DNA of 64,000 nt from Magnetospirillum sp. SS-4 (lineage in GTDB: Bacteria; Pseudomonadota; Alphaproteobacteria; Rhodospirillales; Magnetospirillaceae). Both the position numbers and the translations under genes were made by a program. Positions 1 through 11,475 of the stretch are shown one piece after another. The stretch is taken from positions 82,889-146,888 of the forward strand of contig NZ_CACVCH010000002.1 of NCBI RefSeq assembly GCF_902729425.1. The letters run 5' to 3'. Numbering within the stretch: the first letter of the stretch is position 1; each line of letters opens with the position of its first letter. A model generated the notes under the pieces. That model saw nothing but the letters and a program-made list of their open reading frames with translations, searched no databases and was not told the origin of the DNA.

Positions 1-28
1 CACCCCTCTTGCCGCTGTCGAGGCCCCC

Positions 29-1318
29 ATGCGTCGTTCCGCCTTTTTCCTGCCGACCCTGAAGGAGACTCCCTCCGAGGCCCAGATCGCCTCGCACCGC
101 CTGATGCTGCGGGCGGGGATGGTCCGCCAGTCGGCCGCCGGCATCTATTCGTGGCTGCCGCTGGGCTGGAAGGTGCTGCGCAGGATCGAGCAGATCGTGC
201 GCGAGGAACAGGACGCCGCCGGTGCCCAGGAACTGCTGATGCCCACCATCCAGTCGGCGGACATCTGGCGGGAAAGCGGCCGCTACGACGCCTACGGCAA
301 GGAAATGCTGCGTATCAAGGATCGCCATGACCGCGAGATGCTGTTCGGCCCCACCAACGAGGAACTGATCACCCAGCTGTTCCGCGACAATGTGCGGTCG
401 TATCGCGACCTGCCCAAGATCCTCTATCACATCCAGTGGAAGTTCCGCGACGAGGTGAGGCCCCGGTTCGGCGTCATGCGCGGGCGCGAGTTCCTGATGA
501 AGGATTCTTATTCCTTCGATATGGATTATGAAGGTGCCAAAAGATCTTATGATGCTATGTTCACTGCGTATCTGAAGACGTTCAAGCGCATGGGCCTGAC
601 CGCCATTCCCATGCAGGCGGATTCGGGCGCCATCGGCGGCAACCTGACCCACGAGTTCCACGTCCTGGCCGAGACCGGCGAGAGCGGCGTGTTCTACGAT
701 GCCGCCTATGACGAACTGGCCGCCAAGGGCGAGATCGATCTGGAGGCGCTGAACCGTCTTTACGCAGCCACCGACGAGAAGCATGTTCCGGGCGGTCCCA
801 ACGTGCCGCCGCCCGAGCGTCTGCGGGAAGCCCGGGGCATCGAGGTCGGCCACATCTTCTATTTCGGCACCAAGTATTCCAAGGCCATGAACGCCCAGGT
901 CCAGAACAAGGCCGGCGAGTCGGTGTTCCCCGAAATGGGGTCCTACGGCATCGGCGTTTCCCGCCTTGTCGGCGCCATAATCGAGGCCTATCACGACGAC
1001 CGGGGCATCAAGTGGCCGGAGGCGGTGGCGCCGTTCAAGGTGGGACTGGTCAATCTCAAGACCGGCGATTCCCTGTGCGATACGATCTGCGAGGACCTGT
1101 ACGGCAAGCTGGGCGCCGCCGGAATCGAGGTGCTGTACGACGACCGCGACGAGCGGGCCGGCGTCAAGTTCGCCGACATGGACCTGATTGGCCTGCCATG
1201 GCAGTTGGTAGCCGGTCCCAAGGGCCTCGCCCAGGGAATGGTGGAACTGAAGAGCCGCGCCACCGGCGAAAAGCACGAGATGTCGGTGGAATCGGCCCTG
1301 GCCCGGCTGATCGGTTAG
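29..1318 (+). CDS. proS: Prolyl-tRNA synthetase, short alphaproteobacterial form
   Basis: Charges tRNA-Pro with proline in the cytoplasm (class II aminoacyl-tRNA synthetase). The 429-residue protein starts with the family-typical [17 protein letters not shown] and has class II motif 2 around [17 protein letters not shown] and motif 3 in [13 protein letters not shown]. The anticodon-binding domain fills the last 100 or so residues. There is no editing (INS) insertion between motifs 2 and 3; this compact form of about 430-440 residues is usual in Alphaproteobacteria. The ATG at 29 matches the usual N-terminus. The upstream promoter lies outside the window. It is followed by a short repeat-rich spacer and then the Lol genes. 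Confidence 0.97.
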   Translation: MRRSAFFLPTLKETPSEAQIASHRLMLRAGMVRQSAAGIYSWLPLGWKVLRRIEQIVREEQDAAGAQELLMPTIQSADIWRESGRYDAYGKEMLRIKDRHDREMLFGPTNEELITQLFRDNVRSYRDLPKILYHIQWKFRDEVRPRFGVMRGREFLMKDSYSFDMDYEGAKRSYDAMFTAYLKTFKRMGLTAIPMQADSGAIGGNLTHEFHVLAETGESGVFYDAAYDELAAKGEIDLEALNRLYAATDEKHVPGGPNVPPPERLREARGIEVGHIFYFGTKYSKAMNAQVQNKAGESVFPEMGSYGIGVSRLVGAIIEAYHDDRGIKWPEAVAPFKVGLVNLKTGDSLCDTICEDLYGKLGAAGIEVLYDDRDERAGVKFADMDLIGLPWQLVAGPKGLAQGMVELKSRATGEKHEMSVESALARLIG

Positions 1319-1322
1319 GTTC

Positions 1323-1435
1323 CGCCCGGCGACTGAGGGACAAAAATACGGAGCGAGGCGACTAGGCCCAAGGGGCCGCGCCGCTCGTGCGGCGGAAGCC
1401 AAGCGAACGGAGTGAGCGCCCGGCGACTGAGGGAC
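1323..1435. repeat. Spacer with a 19-bp direct repeat and hairpins
   Basis: The gap between proS and the lol genes holds two identical 19-bp copies of CGCCCGGCGACTGAGGGAC at 1323-1341 and 1417-1435, 94 bp apart. Between them is a perfect hairpin with CGCCGC at 1379-1384, a four-base loop, and GCGGCG at 1389-1394. A related GAGCGAGGCGACT segment begins near 1351. The layout resembles a small REP-like element and could also act in 3'-end formation of proS mRNA; that role is inferred. The second copy ends 8 bp before the lolC/E start. Confidence 0.6.
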
Positions 1436-1443
1436 TGTTGAAT

Positions 1444-2688
1444 ATGATCTTCGACGCGTTCGAACGGATGGTGGCGTTCAGATATCTGCGGGCGCGGCGC
1501 AAGGAAGGATTCATCTCGGTGATCGCCGGCTTTTCCCTGGCCGGCATCGGTCTGGGCGTCGCCACCCTGATCGTGGTCATGGCGGTGATGAACGGGTTCC
1601 GCCATGAATTGCTGGGCCGCATCCTTGGCATCAATGGCCATATCGGCATCTACGGCAATGGCGGGCCGCTGGCCGATTTCGACCCGCTGGCCCAGGCGAT
1701 CCGGGGGATTCCCGGCGTCACTCGCGTCATTCCCACCGCCGAGGGCCAGGTGTTCGCCACCTCGGCCAATGGCGGAACCGGGGCGATCGTGCGCGGCGTG
1801 CGCCCCGACGACATGCTGAGCCGCCCCATCTTCCAGAAGAATTTCCGGGGCAAGCCCGAGGACTTCCGGGGCGATGATTCCGTCATCGTCGGCTACCGGC
1901 TGGCGGAGAAACTGGGATTGCGCATCGGCGACACCATTTCGCTGATCTCGCCCAAGGGCAACGCCACCGCCTTCGGCACCGTGCCGCGCATGCGCGGATA
2001 CCGCATCGCCGGCACCTTCAATATCGGCATGTTCGAATACGATTCCGGCTTCGTCTTCATGCCGCTGGAGGCGGCGCAGACATATTTCCGCCTGCCCGAT
2101 TCGGTGACCCAGATCGAGGTGTTCGTAGAGAACCCCGACATGGTTCCCGAGACCCGCAAGGCTATCAACGATCTCACCGGCGGAACGGTGCGCATCTATG
2201 ACTGGCAGCAGGCCAACGCCAATTTCTTCAACGCCATCCAGGTGGAACGCAACGTCATGTTCCTGATCCTGACCCTGATCATCCTGGTGGCGGCGTTCAA
2301 CATCATCTCCAGCCTGATCATGCTGGTGAAGGACAAGGGGCGCGACATCGCCGTCCTGCGCACCATGGGCGCGACCCGGGGCATGATCATGCGCATCTTC
2401 TTCCTGTCGGGGGCTTCGGTCGGCGTGGTGGGAACGGTGTTCGGCACCGCGCTCGGCGTGTGGTTCGCTACCCATATCGAGCAGATCCGCCAGTTCATCC
2501 AGATGATCGTCGGCCGCGAGCTGTTCGCCGCCGAGATCTACTTCCTGACCCAGTTGCCGGCCCGGGTCGAGCCCGGCGAGGTGGTGACCGTGGTCCTGAT
2601 GGCGCTGGGCTTGTCGTTCGCCGCCACCATCTATCCGTCGTGGCGGGCCGCTAACCTCGATCCGGTGGAGGCCCTTCGCTATGAATGA
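1444..2688 (+). CDS. lolC: Lipoprotein-releasing ABC system permease (LolC/LolE family)
   Basis: Inner-membrane subunit of the Lol complex, which extracts outer-membrane lipoproteins from the inner membrane and hands them to LolA. The protein has a first membrane helix near residues 22-45, a large periplasmic domain, and three C-terminal helices ending in the family-typical [15 protein letters not shown]. The ATG at 1444 is preferred because the 19 codons upstream of it encode repeat DNA, and [17 protein letters not shown] is the usual N-terminus. Alphaproteobacteria often carry a single LolC/E-type permease (LolF-like), so the exact letter is uncertain. Its 3' end overlaps lolD by 8 bp, which suggests translational coupling. 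Confidence 0.93.
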   Translation: MIFDAFERMVAFRYLRARRKEGFISVIAGFSLAGIGLGVATLIVVMAVMNGFRHELLGRILGINGHIGIYGNGGPLADFDPLAQAIRGIPGVTRVIPTAEGQVFATSANGGTGAIVRGVRPDDMLSRPIFQKNFRGKPEDFRGDDSVIVGYRLAEKLGLRIGDTISLISPKGNATAFGTVPRMRGYRIAGTFNIGMFEYDSGFVFMPLEAAQTYFRLPDSVTQIEVFVENPDMVPETRKAINDLTGGTVRIYDWQQANANFFNAIQVERNVMFLILTLIILVAAFNIISSLIMLVKDKGRDIAVLRTMGATRGMIMRIFFLSGASVGVVGTVFGTALGVWFATHIEQIRQFIQMIVGRELFAAEIYFLTQLPARVEPGEVVTVVLMALGLSFAATIYPSWRAANLDPVEALRYE

Positions 2689-3367
2689 CGGGGGGATGAA
2701 CGACGGGCTTCGCCTGGAAAGCGTGCGGCGGGCCTTCAGGCAGGGCAAGGACACCCTGGAGGTGCTGTGCGGCGCCGACCTCGATATCCGGGCGGGCGAG
2801 ATTGTCGCCCTGGTGGGGCCGTCGGGGGCCGGAAAGTCCACCTTGCTCCACATCGCCGGACTGCTGGAAAAGCCCGATGCCGGCGAGGTCCGGCTGGCCG
2901 GGCAGGCGGCGGGCGGGCTTTCGGAGCGGGAGCGCACCCGGCTGCGGCGGCTGCATCTCGGCTTCGTCTACCAGTATCATCACCTGCTGCCGGAATTCTC
3001 GGCGGTGGAAAACGTCATCCTGCCGCAGATGATCGCCGGCACCGCCCGGTCCAAGGCCCGCGACCGCGCCATGGACTTGCTGGGCCGCATGGGACTGGCC
3101 GAGCGGGCCGGGCACCGCCCCGGCCAGTTGTCGGGTGGCGAGCAGCAGCGCGTCGCCATCTGCCGCGCCCTGGCCAATGCCCCCCGCGTGCTGCTGGCCG
3201 ACGAGCCCACCGGCAATCTCGATCCCCATACCGCCGATGGCGTGTTCCTGGAACTGGTGGCGCTGGTCAAGGGCTCGGGCGTCGCCGCCCTGATCGCCAC
3301 CCACAATCCAGAACTGGCCAGCCGCATGGACCGGGTGGTTCGGCTGCAAGATGGATTGCTGGTGTAG
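2681..3367 (+). CDS. lolD: Lipoprotein-releasing ABC system ATPase LolD
   Basis: ATPase that powers lipoprotein release with the upstream permease. The 228-residue protein has Walker [10 protein letters not shown], a Q-loop in [13 protein letters not shown], signature LSGGEQQR, Walker [13 protein letters not shown] and switch histidine ATHN. The FVYQ-HHLLPEF region is characteristic of LolD. The ATG at 2681 overlaps the end of the permease gene; an in-frame ATG at 2696 is a possible alternative. The stop codon is followed directly by REP-like hairpins. Confidence 0.95.
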   Translation: MNDGGMNDGLRLESVRRAFRQGKDTLEVLCGADLDIRAGEIVALVGPSGAGKSTLLHIAGLLEKPDAGEVRLAGQAAGGLSERERTRLRRLHLGFVYQYHHLLPEFSAVENVILPQMIAGTARSKARDRAMDLLGRMGLAERAGHRPGQLSGGEQQRVAICRALANAPRVLLADEPTGNLDPHTADGVFLELVALVKGSGVAALIATHNPELASRMDRVVRLQDGLLV

Positions 3368-3374
3368 GGGGAGG

Positions 3375-3420
3375 GGGCGTCCCGCCCATCTCAAATCGGA
3401 GCGCGGGCGTCCCGCCCGCA
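3375..3420 (+). repeat. REP-like hairpins upstream of the RAYT gene
   Basis: Two copies of the 13-bp core GGGCGTCCCGCCC lie at 3375-3387 and 3405-3417. The second is extended to a 7-bp stem (GCGGGCG at 3403-3409, loop TCC, CGCCCGC at 3413-3419). The 24-bp segment 3397-3420 is the exact reverse complement of 3996-4019 on the other side of the RAYT gene. Such palindromes are the normal substrates of REP-associated transposases. Confidence 0.8.
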
Positions 3421-3436
3421 GGCAGAGTCCCCTTCC

Positions 3437-3991
3437 ATGACCGAGTTCAAGGGCTGGACATCTCGCGGCTATCTCCCCCATTTCGACACCCCCGGTACTG
3501 TTCAGGCGGTAACGTTCCGTCTTGCCGACAGCCTTCCCACGGATGTGTTCGAGCGCATTCTGGCCGATCACCCGCCGACGGAACAGGTCGAGGCGGTGGA
3601 GATGCTTCTTGACGGAGGTCGGGGCGAATGCCTGCTGTGTCAGACGGTCAACGCCCGGATGGTGGAAGATGCTTTGCTCCATTTCGATGGAGACCGCTAT
3701 CGTCTTCTGGCCTGGGTGATCATGCCCAATCACGTCCATGTGGTGGTTGAGCCCAACATTCCGCTGGCCGATCTGCTTCATAGCTGGAAATCATTCACGG
3801 CGAAGGCGATCAATACCGTGATGGGCAGAAGTGGTCGGGTCTGGCAGCCCGACTATTTCGATCGGTTCGTTCGGGATTCCCGGCACCTGGAACGGGTTAT
3901 TCAGTATGTGGAGTTCAATCCGGTGACGGCCGGGTTGTGTCGGGCCCCCGCCGCCTGGCGTTGGGGAAGCGCCTATTGGCGGGACGGATGA
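3437..3991 (+). CDS. REP-associated tyrosine transposase (RAYT, IS200/IS605-like Y1 family)
   Basis: Single-strand DNA transposase of the HUH (Y1) superfamily thought to mobilise REP palindromes. The 184-residue protein has the metal-binding HUH motif in MPNHVHVVVEP and the candidate catalytic tyrosine in IQYVEFNPVTAGL, the typical RAYT signature. It lacks the terminal ends of a normal insertion sequence and is instead flanked by mirror-image 24-bp REP-like sequences. RAYTs are usually single-copy, domesticated genes inherited vertically with their REP sequences. No frameshift or truncation is seen, so it is probably intact. Confidence 0.9.
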   Translation: MTEFKGWTSRGYLPHFDTPGTVQAVTFRLADSLPTDVFERILADHPPTEQVEAVEMLLDGGRGECLLCQTVNARMVEDALLHFDGDRYRLLAWVIMPNHVHVVVEPNIPLADLLHSWKSFTAKAINTVMGRSGRVWQPDYFDRFVRDSRHLERVIQYVEFNPVTAGLCRAPAAWRWGSAYWRDG

Positions 3992-3995
3992 TGCA

Positions 3996-4019
3996 TGCGG
4001 GCGGGACGCCCGCGCTCCG
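3996..4019 (-). repeat. REP-like hairpin downstream of the RAYT gene
   Basis: Exact 24-bp reverse complement of 3397-3420, ending 49 bp before dnaE. It contains the same 7-bp stem with a 3-base loop in opposite orientation. A shorter related GAGCGCGGG fragment follows around 4027. It may also limit read-through into dnaE, which is inferred. Confidence 0.8.
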
Positions 4020-4067
4020 AGGTGGAGAGCGCGGGACAAGCACCGTGTTTCAAGGTAGTCTGCCCCC

Positions 4068-7532
<3,465 letters not shown>

Positions 7533-7868
7533 TCATTCCCGCCGTTCCAGCAAGGCCTGCTGTTCAAAGTCGGCGCAGACGTCGCGAATCTGCTGGGGCG
7601 AGAGGAAGACGCCGAATCCCATCAGGTCATTGCGGATCTTCAGCAGCAGGAAACCTTCCGCCGCCTTGGCCTGGACGCGGGCGAAATCGGCGTCCAGCAG
7701 AACCTTCAGATAGGTCTGGCTGTCCTCGTCGGTCAGGTCGCAGGCCCATTTGGCCAGCAATTGGTTGCGTCTGGCCCGAATCCAGAACGCCTCTTCGTTG
7801 CCGTGGACGAAGCCGGCCTGACTGGTGCTGCCCTTGGCGGCGAAGGTTTCGAGAAAGGTCGACGACAT
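7533..7868 (-). CDS. DUF1476 protein, F1-ATPase zeta-subunit-like
   Basis: The 111-residue protein fits DUF1476, the family containing the zeta inhibitor subunit of alphaproteobacterial F1FO-ATPase. Recognisable parts are HGNEEAFWIRARRNQLLAKWA, a central DADF, and a C-terminal LSPQQIRDVCADFEQQA, in the order seen in the family. In Paracoccus, zeta blocks ATP hydrolysis through its N-terminal segment; whether this divergent copy inhibits is inference. Its ATG follows the TGA of the oxidoreductase gene with no gap, so the two are very likely translationally coupled. Confidence 0.8.
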   Translation of the reverse strand: MSSTFLETFAAKGSTSQAGFVHGNEEAFWIRARRNQLLAKWACDLTDEDSQTYLKVLLDADFARVQAKAAEGFLLLKIRNDLMGFGVFLSPQQIRDVCADFEQQALLERRE

Positions 7869-8516
7869 TCAACTGAACGCCGCTTCGGCTTCGCTCTCGC
7901 GGACGATGTCGATGAGGCGGAGCAGGATGTCGGGTTCCTGGGCGCCGGCCAGGGCATAGCTGCCGTCGATGATCAGGCACGGAACGCCGTTGACTCCCAG
8001 GCGGTGGGCGCGGGCATTGTCGTTCAGCACCGCCGCCACGTCCTCGTCCGACCGCAGATAGGCCCGCGTCGCCTCGGAATCCATCCCATGGCCGGCGGCG
8101 ATATCGGCCAGGACGGTGTGATCTCCGATGTCGAGACCGTGGATGAAGTAGGCACGGTACAGCGCCTCCACCACTTCGCTCTCGCGGCTGACGGTGGCGG
8201 CGAGGCGAATCAGCCGGTGCGAGGCCAGGGTATTCGGGGTCCTGGTGATGGCGTCGAAGTCGAAAGCGATGCCTTCGGCCTGTCCGGCCGCCAGCACGGC
8301 GGCATGCACCCGCTGTACCCGTCCCGGTCCACCGAACTTGCGGTCGAGATAGACCTGTCGGTCGACGCCGTCGGCCGGCAGGTCGGGATTGAGCAGGAAA
8401 GGCCGCCACTGCACGGTGATTCTGGCATTGGGACGCTGGGCCAGGGCGCGTTCCAGCCGGCGCTTGCCCACATAGCACCACGGACAGACGGTATCGAAGA
8501 CATACTCGATCCGCAT
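7869..8516 (-). CDS. DsbA-family (FrnE-like) thiol oxidoreductase
   Basis: The 215-residue thioredoxin-fold protein has a CPWC active site at residues 11-14 (DTVCPWCYVGK), the FrnE/HCCA-isomerase helical insert, and a cis-proline region NGVPCLIIDG. There is no signal peptide, so it should act in the cytoplasm, unlike classical periplasmic DsbA. FrnE proteins are disulfide isomerases or glutathione-dependent isomerases; the substrate cannot be told from sequence. It lies 5 bp after the PleD-like gene and abuts the DUF1476 gene, so the three probably form one transcription unit. Confidence 0.88.
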   Translation of the reverse strand: MRIEYVFDTVCPWCYVGKRRLERALAQRPNARITVQWRPFLLNPDLPADGVDRQVYLDRKFGGPGRVQRVHAAVLAAGQAEGIAFDFDAITRTPNTLASHRLIRLAATVSRESEVVEALYRAYFIHGLDIGDHTVLADIAAGHGMDSEATRAYLRSDEDVAAVLNDNARAHRLGVNGVPCLIIDGSYALAGAQEPDILLRLIDIVRESEAEAAFS

Positions 8517-8521
8517 TGCGG

Positions 8522-9829
8522 TCAGTCCAGCTTGGCCTGCGCCCTGGCCAGCAGGCTATCCATGCTGTCGTCGGGGCGGGCGTCGGTGCAGGCGACCTGA
8601 ACCCAGACCTTGACCGGCTGATAAACCTCGCGCACCGCGAAATCGGTATAGGCGAGGACGCCGGCGATGCGGTGCATCACCACCTCGGCTTCCACCAGGG
8701 GGGTGTCGGGCAGCACCACGCAGAACTGGTTCTGGGCGTACAGGGCGCTCAAATCCTCGGCCCGCAGCAGGCCGCCGATCCATTGTCCCAATTGCTGGGC
8801 CAGATGTTCGGCGGCGTCGTCGCCGAAATGATCGCGGACCCCCTCGATATTGGGAATATAGAAGAAGACCACCGCCAGATGCCGGTGATGAGTGGTGGCC
8901 ACGGCCAGCCGCTCGGTCAGGTATTTTTCGAGGAAGGCACGGTTGTAGGCGCCGGTCAGCGGATCGCGGCTGGCGTCCTTCAGGCTTTCGAACAGGGCGG
9001 CGCGGATGCTCCAGCGCAATTGCTGGCGCCGCACCATCGACAGCACCGACGCCCGCATGATCCCGGGGTCCATGGGGCGGTGCAGAACCCGGCTGACCCC
9101 GCGCCGATAGGGCTCGGTGGCCGAGGCCCCCTTGTCCATCAGCATCACCATGGGCAGGTTGAACAGGCGGGGATTGTTGCGGACCTGGGACGAGAACGCC
9201 AGCGACGGTTCGATATCGCTGTCGGCGGTGATGATGGCGGCATCGAAATTGCGCCGCTCCAGCAGGTTTTCCGCGTCATACAGGTTGACGCTGGAGATGA
9301 CCTCGGCGGCGTCGCCCATGACGGCGCCAACGCCGTCGCGGTCATGGCCGACCACCAGGATGGATGGGCGGTTGCCCTCGGGGGCGGTGGCGCGGCTGCG
9401 GGCGCTGATGCCAAAGGCGGCGGCGGCGGCGGAACGCTGGCGCAACTCGGCGTGCATGGTGGCGAGGCGGATCAGCGGGCGCAGCCGGGCGAACATCTCG
9501 ACGTCGTCATAGTCCCAGCACACCACGTCGTCGAGGCCGGCGACATAGGCGTCGGACGCCATGTCGGCGGAAATGCGGGTGACCAGCGCCACCATGGGAA
9601 TGTCGGCGCATTGGGCATCCTGCCTCAGCGCGCCGCCGGTGACGATCGGGCTTTGTCCGGCGTCGCCGACCAGAATCAGGTCGGGATGTTCGGAGCGGGC
9701 GTGGCCGATGGCCTGCTCGGGCGTCTCGGCAACGACGGCGTGATAGCCGTTATGGGACAGCCGCGCCAGCAGCGGTCCGGTCCTGGCCGAATCCGCATCG
9801 ATGAGAAGTACGTTTGCCAAGCGAATCAT
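8522..9829 (-). CDS. PleD-like REC-REC-GGDEF protein with degenerate catalytic motif
   Basis: The 435-residue protein has the PleD layout: receiver-like domain (1-125), second receiver-like domain (155-270) and a C-terminal GGDEF fold (about 285-435) starting with DPLTGAYNRAFL. The active-site motif is replaced by AQNQF at residues 365-369, and the usual phospho-acceptor position in the first receiver (LILVGDAG) is a glycine next to an aspartate. Diguanylate cyclase activity is therefore unlikely. It may bind nucleotide or act as a scaffold. It leads the minus-strand cluster with the DsbA-like and DUF1476 genes. Confidence 0.85.
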   Translation of the reverse strand: MIRLANVLLIDADSARTGPLLARLSHNGYHAVVAETPEQAIGHARSEHPDLILVGDAGQSPIVTGGALRQDAQCADIPMVALVTRISADMASDAYVAGLDDVVCWDYDDVEMFARLRPLIRLATMHAELRQRSAAAAAFGISARSRATAPEGNRPSILVVGHDRDGVGAVMGDAAEVISSVNLYDAENLLERRNFDAAIITADSDIEPSLAFSSQVRNNPRLFNLPMVMLMDKGASATEPYRRGVSRVLHRPMDPGIMRASVLSMVRRQQLRWSIRAALFESLKDASRDPLTGAYNRAFLEKYLTERLAVATTHHRHLAVVFFYIPNIEGVRDHFGDDAAEHLAQQLGQWIGGLLRAEDLSALYAQNQFCVVLPDTPLVEAEVVMHRIAGVLAYTDFAVREVYQPVKVWVQVACTDARPDDSMDSLLARAQAKLD

Positions 9830-9925
9830 TCGGCACAGGCCTCGCGTGTCGGGAGCGCTGATTCAGCATAATACGTTTGGCGTCGGTTCATAAGGGGGAA
9901 CTGGGAGGATGGCCGCGAATATCGT

Positions 9926-10690
9926 TCAGCGAAGCGGCACGCCAAGGATCGCTTCCTTGTCCAGGGTCTCGACGATGGCCTCAAGCCGGGCCAGGACATC
10001 GGCGGCGCCGGGATAGGATTTGGCGAGCACCAGATAGACGTCCAGCCGGGTGAGCGAATCATAGGCGATGCCCGCGATGGGGTGGTCGGTCAGGACCTCG
10101 ACCGCCGGGCCGGTGTAGTCCAGCAGATAATCGCCGCGGCCGGCCTCCAGCATGGCGAAAGCGGCATCGTGCTTGATGGCCGTGTTGTTGCTGATGTTGT
10201 TGGCCGGATCGGAAAGGAACGGCAGCAGACCGCCATAGCTGTATCCGCGGATGGTGATGATGCGCTTGCCGGCCAGATCCTCCTTGGCGCGGATCGGCGG
10301 ACTGCCCGCCATGCGGTAGACCCGCAATTCGGTGCTGGCCACCGGGGTCTTGCCCCACAGGCAACATTCGTTCAGTGCCTGCGATTTCACCAGCATGGAG
10401 AATTCGGCGGTGCCGTCGTTCAGGTAGCTGAACATCCGGGCGGCGGGATAGCGGCGGCCATGCCAGGGAATTCCGGCCTTCTCGAACATGACGGCGGCAA
10501 GGCGAAGCAGGGGGTTGTCGGGGTCGCCGCGTTCGTCGACCTTGGTGGTCCACACCGATTGGTCGGGAAAGGCGTATTCCAGTTCGCGCGGCTTGTCGCC
10601 GTTCTGGGCAAACCCCAGGGAAGGAAGCAATCCGATAAGCACTGCGGCTCCTGCCGCCCGGCCCCATCCGAGGAAACCACCTCCCCACAT
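9926..10690 (-). CDS. Periplasmic solute-binding protein, family 3 (orphan)
   Basis: The 254-residue protein has an N-terminal signal peptide (hydrophobic stretch, then LGFAQNG) and the two-lobed SBP_bac_3 pattern, with KEDLAGKRIITIRGYSYGG and the hinge-like AFAMLEAGRGDYLLDY. The ATG at 10690 has a good Shine-Dalgarno (AAGGGAG). No ABC permease or ATPase is nearby, so it is an orphan, possibly a ligand sensor partner. An unusual paired cysteine (NECCLWG) is present. The ligand is not predictable. It lies 96 bp upstream of the PleD-like gene on the same strand. Confidence 0.82.
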   Translation of the reverse strand: MWGGGFLGWGRAAGAAVLIGLLPSLGFAQNGDKPRELEYAFPDQSVWTTKVDERGDPDNPLLRLAAVMFEKAGIPWHGRRYPAARMFSYLNDGTAEFSMLVKSQALNECCLWGKTPVASTELRVYRMAGSPPIRAKEDLAGKRIITIRGYSYGGLLPFLSDPANNISNNTAIKHDAAFAMLEAGRGDYLLDYTGPAVEVLTDHPIAGIAYDSLTRLDVYLVLAKSYPGAADVLARLEAIVETLDKEAILGVPLR

Positions 10691-10719
10691 GTCATTCTCC
10701 CTTCTTGGTTTTACGATTA

Positions 10720-10747
10720 TTGATTGCTGTTCAAGTATGCTTATAAA
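10720..10747 (+). promoter_or_regulatory. Possible sigma70-type promoter in an AT-rich intergenic region
   Basis: TTGATT at 10720-10725 and TATAAA at 10742-10747 are separated by 16 bp and point toward the DUF2889 gene about 180 bp downstream. The whole 10691-10926 gap is clearly more AT-rich than the coding DNA around it. This is a pattern match only. Confidence 0.3.
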
Positions 10748-10926
10748 GTGCAGTGTTTCCGGGGTGTTCAGTCTTGCCTTTGCGCGTAAGAATCAGTCTT
10801 TCATTACAGTATCGGATTATCGGGACGGGCTCAACAACTAGACTGCTGCGTCGGCTGTTGTTTTAGGTGATATTATATGAGATATGTTCTCGGTTACGTT
10901 GACGACATCATACGGATTGCCACTCC

Positions 10927-11475
10927 ATGCCGCTTCGCGAACCAGCGCCCCGCCAGCCCATCCACACCCGGACCATGACCATGGACGGATACCGCAGACA
11001 CGACGGATTGTGGGATATCGAAGGGAAGCTTGTCGACGTCAAGGCCTATGACCTGGAGGGGCTGTACCGCAAGCATGTCCCCGCCGGGGAGCCCATTCAT
11101 GAAATTCTCGTAATAGTAACTATCGATGATGATTTCACCATTCATAACGTCGAGGCCACCATCGATTTTTCCCCCTTTCCCATGTGCGGCGATATCGCTC
11201 CCGACTTCGCGGAACTGAAGGGGCTGGGCCTGGGGGGCGGCTTCATGCGCGAGATTCGCGCCCGGTTTGGCGGGGTGAAGGGCTGTACCCATATCGTCGA
11301 CCTGCTGGGCGCGGTCGCCACCACCGCCTTTCAGACCATCTATCCGCTGCTGCGCCGCGAGACCGGCCCCGGCCGTCCGGCCCTGATCGACAGTTGCCAC
11401 GCGTTCGCGGCGGATGGCGAGGTCGTGGCCCGGCAATGGCCGGACCACTCCTCCCGTTCTCCTATTTCTCGATGA
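10927..11475 (+). CDS. DUF2889 domain-containing protein
   Basis: The 182-residue protein matches the DUF2889 pattern: IHTRTMTMDGYRRHDGLWDIEGKLVDVK near the start, a FPMCGDIAPDF segment with a conserved cysteine, GLGGGF, and GCTHIVDLLGAVATTAFQT. The function of the family is unknown. The ATG at 10927 lacks a clear Shine-Dalgarno but gives the family-typical N-terminus; a second ATG lies at 10975. Its 3' end overlaps the 3' end of convergent phaC by 14 bp. A 33-codon ORF with AGGTGA ahead of its ATG at 10877 overlaps the start and could be a leader peptide. Confidence 0.85.
   Translation: MPLREPAPRQPIHTRTMTMDGYRRHDGLWDIEGKLVDVKAYDLEGLYRKHVPAGEPIHEILVIVTIDDDFTIHNVEATIDFSPFPMCGDIAPDFAELKGLGLGGGFMREIRARFGGVKGCTHIVDLLGAVATTAFQTIYPLLRRETGPGRPALIDSCHAFAADGEVVARQWPDHSSRSPISR

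Noticed and set aside
1315-2937. 540-codon open frame antisense to lolC/E and lolD
   Set aside because: Spans two well-recognised genes on the other strand and has His/Asp/Gln-rich shadow composition.
10691-10926. tRNA or other structured RNA in the AT-rich gap
   Set aside because: No cloverleaf, T-loop (GTTCRA) or long helices could be found.
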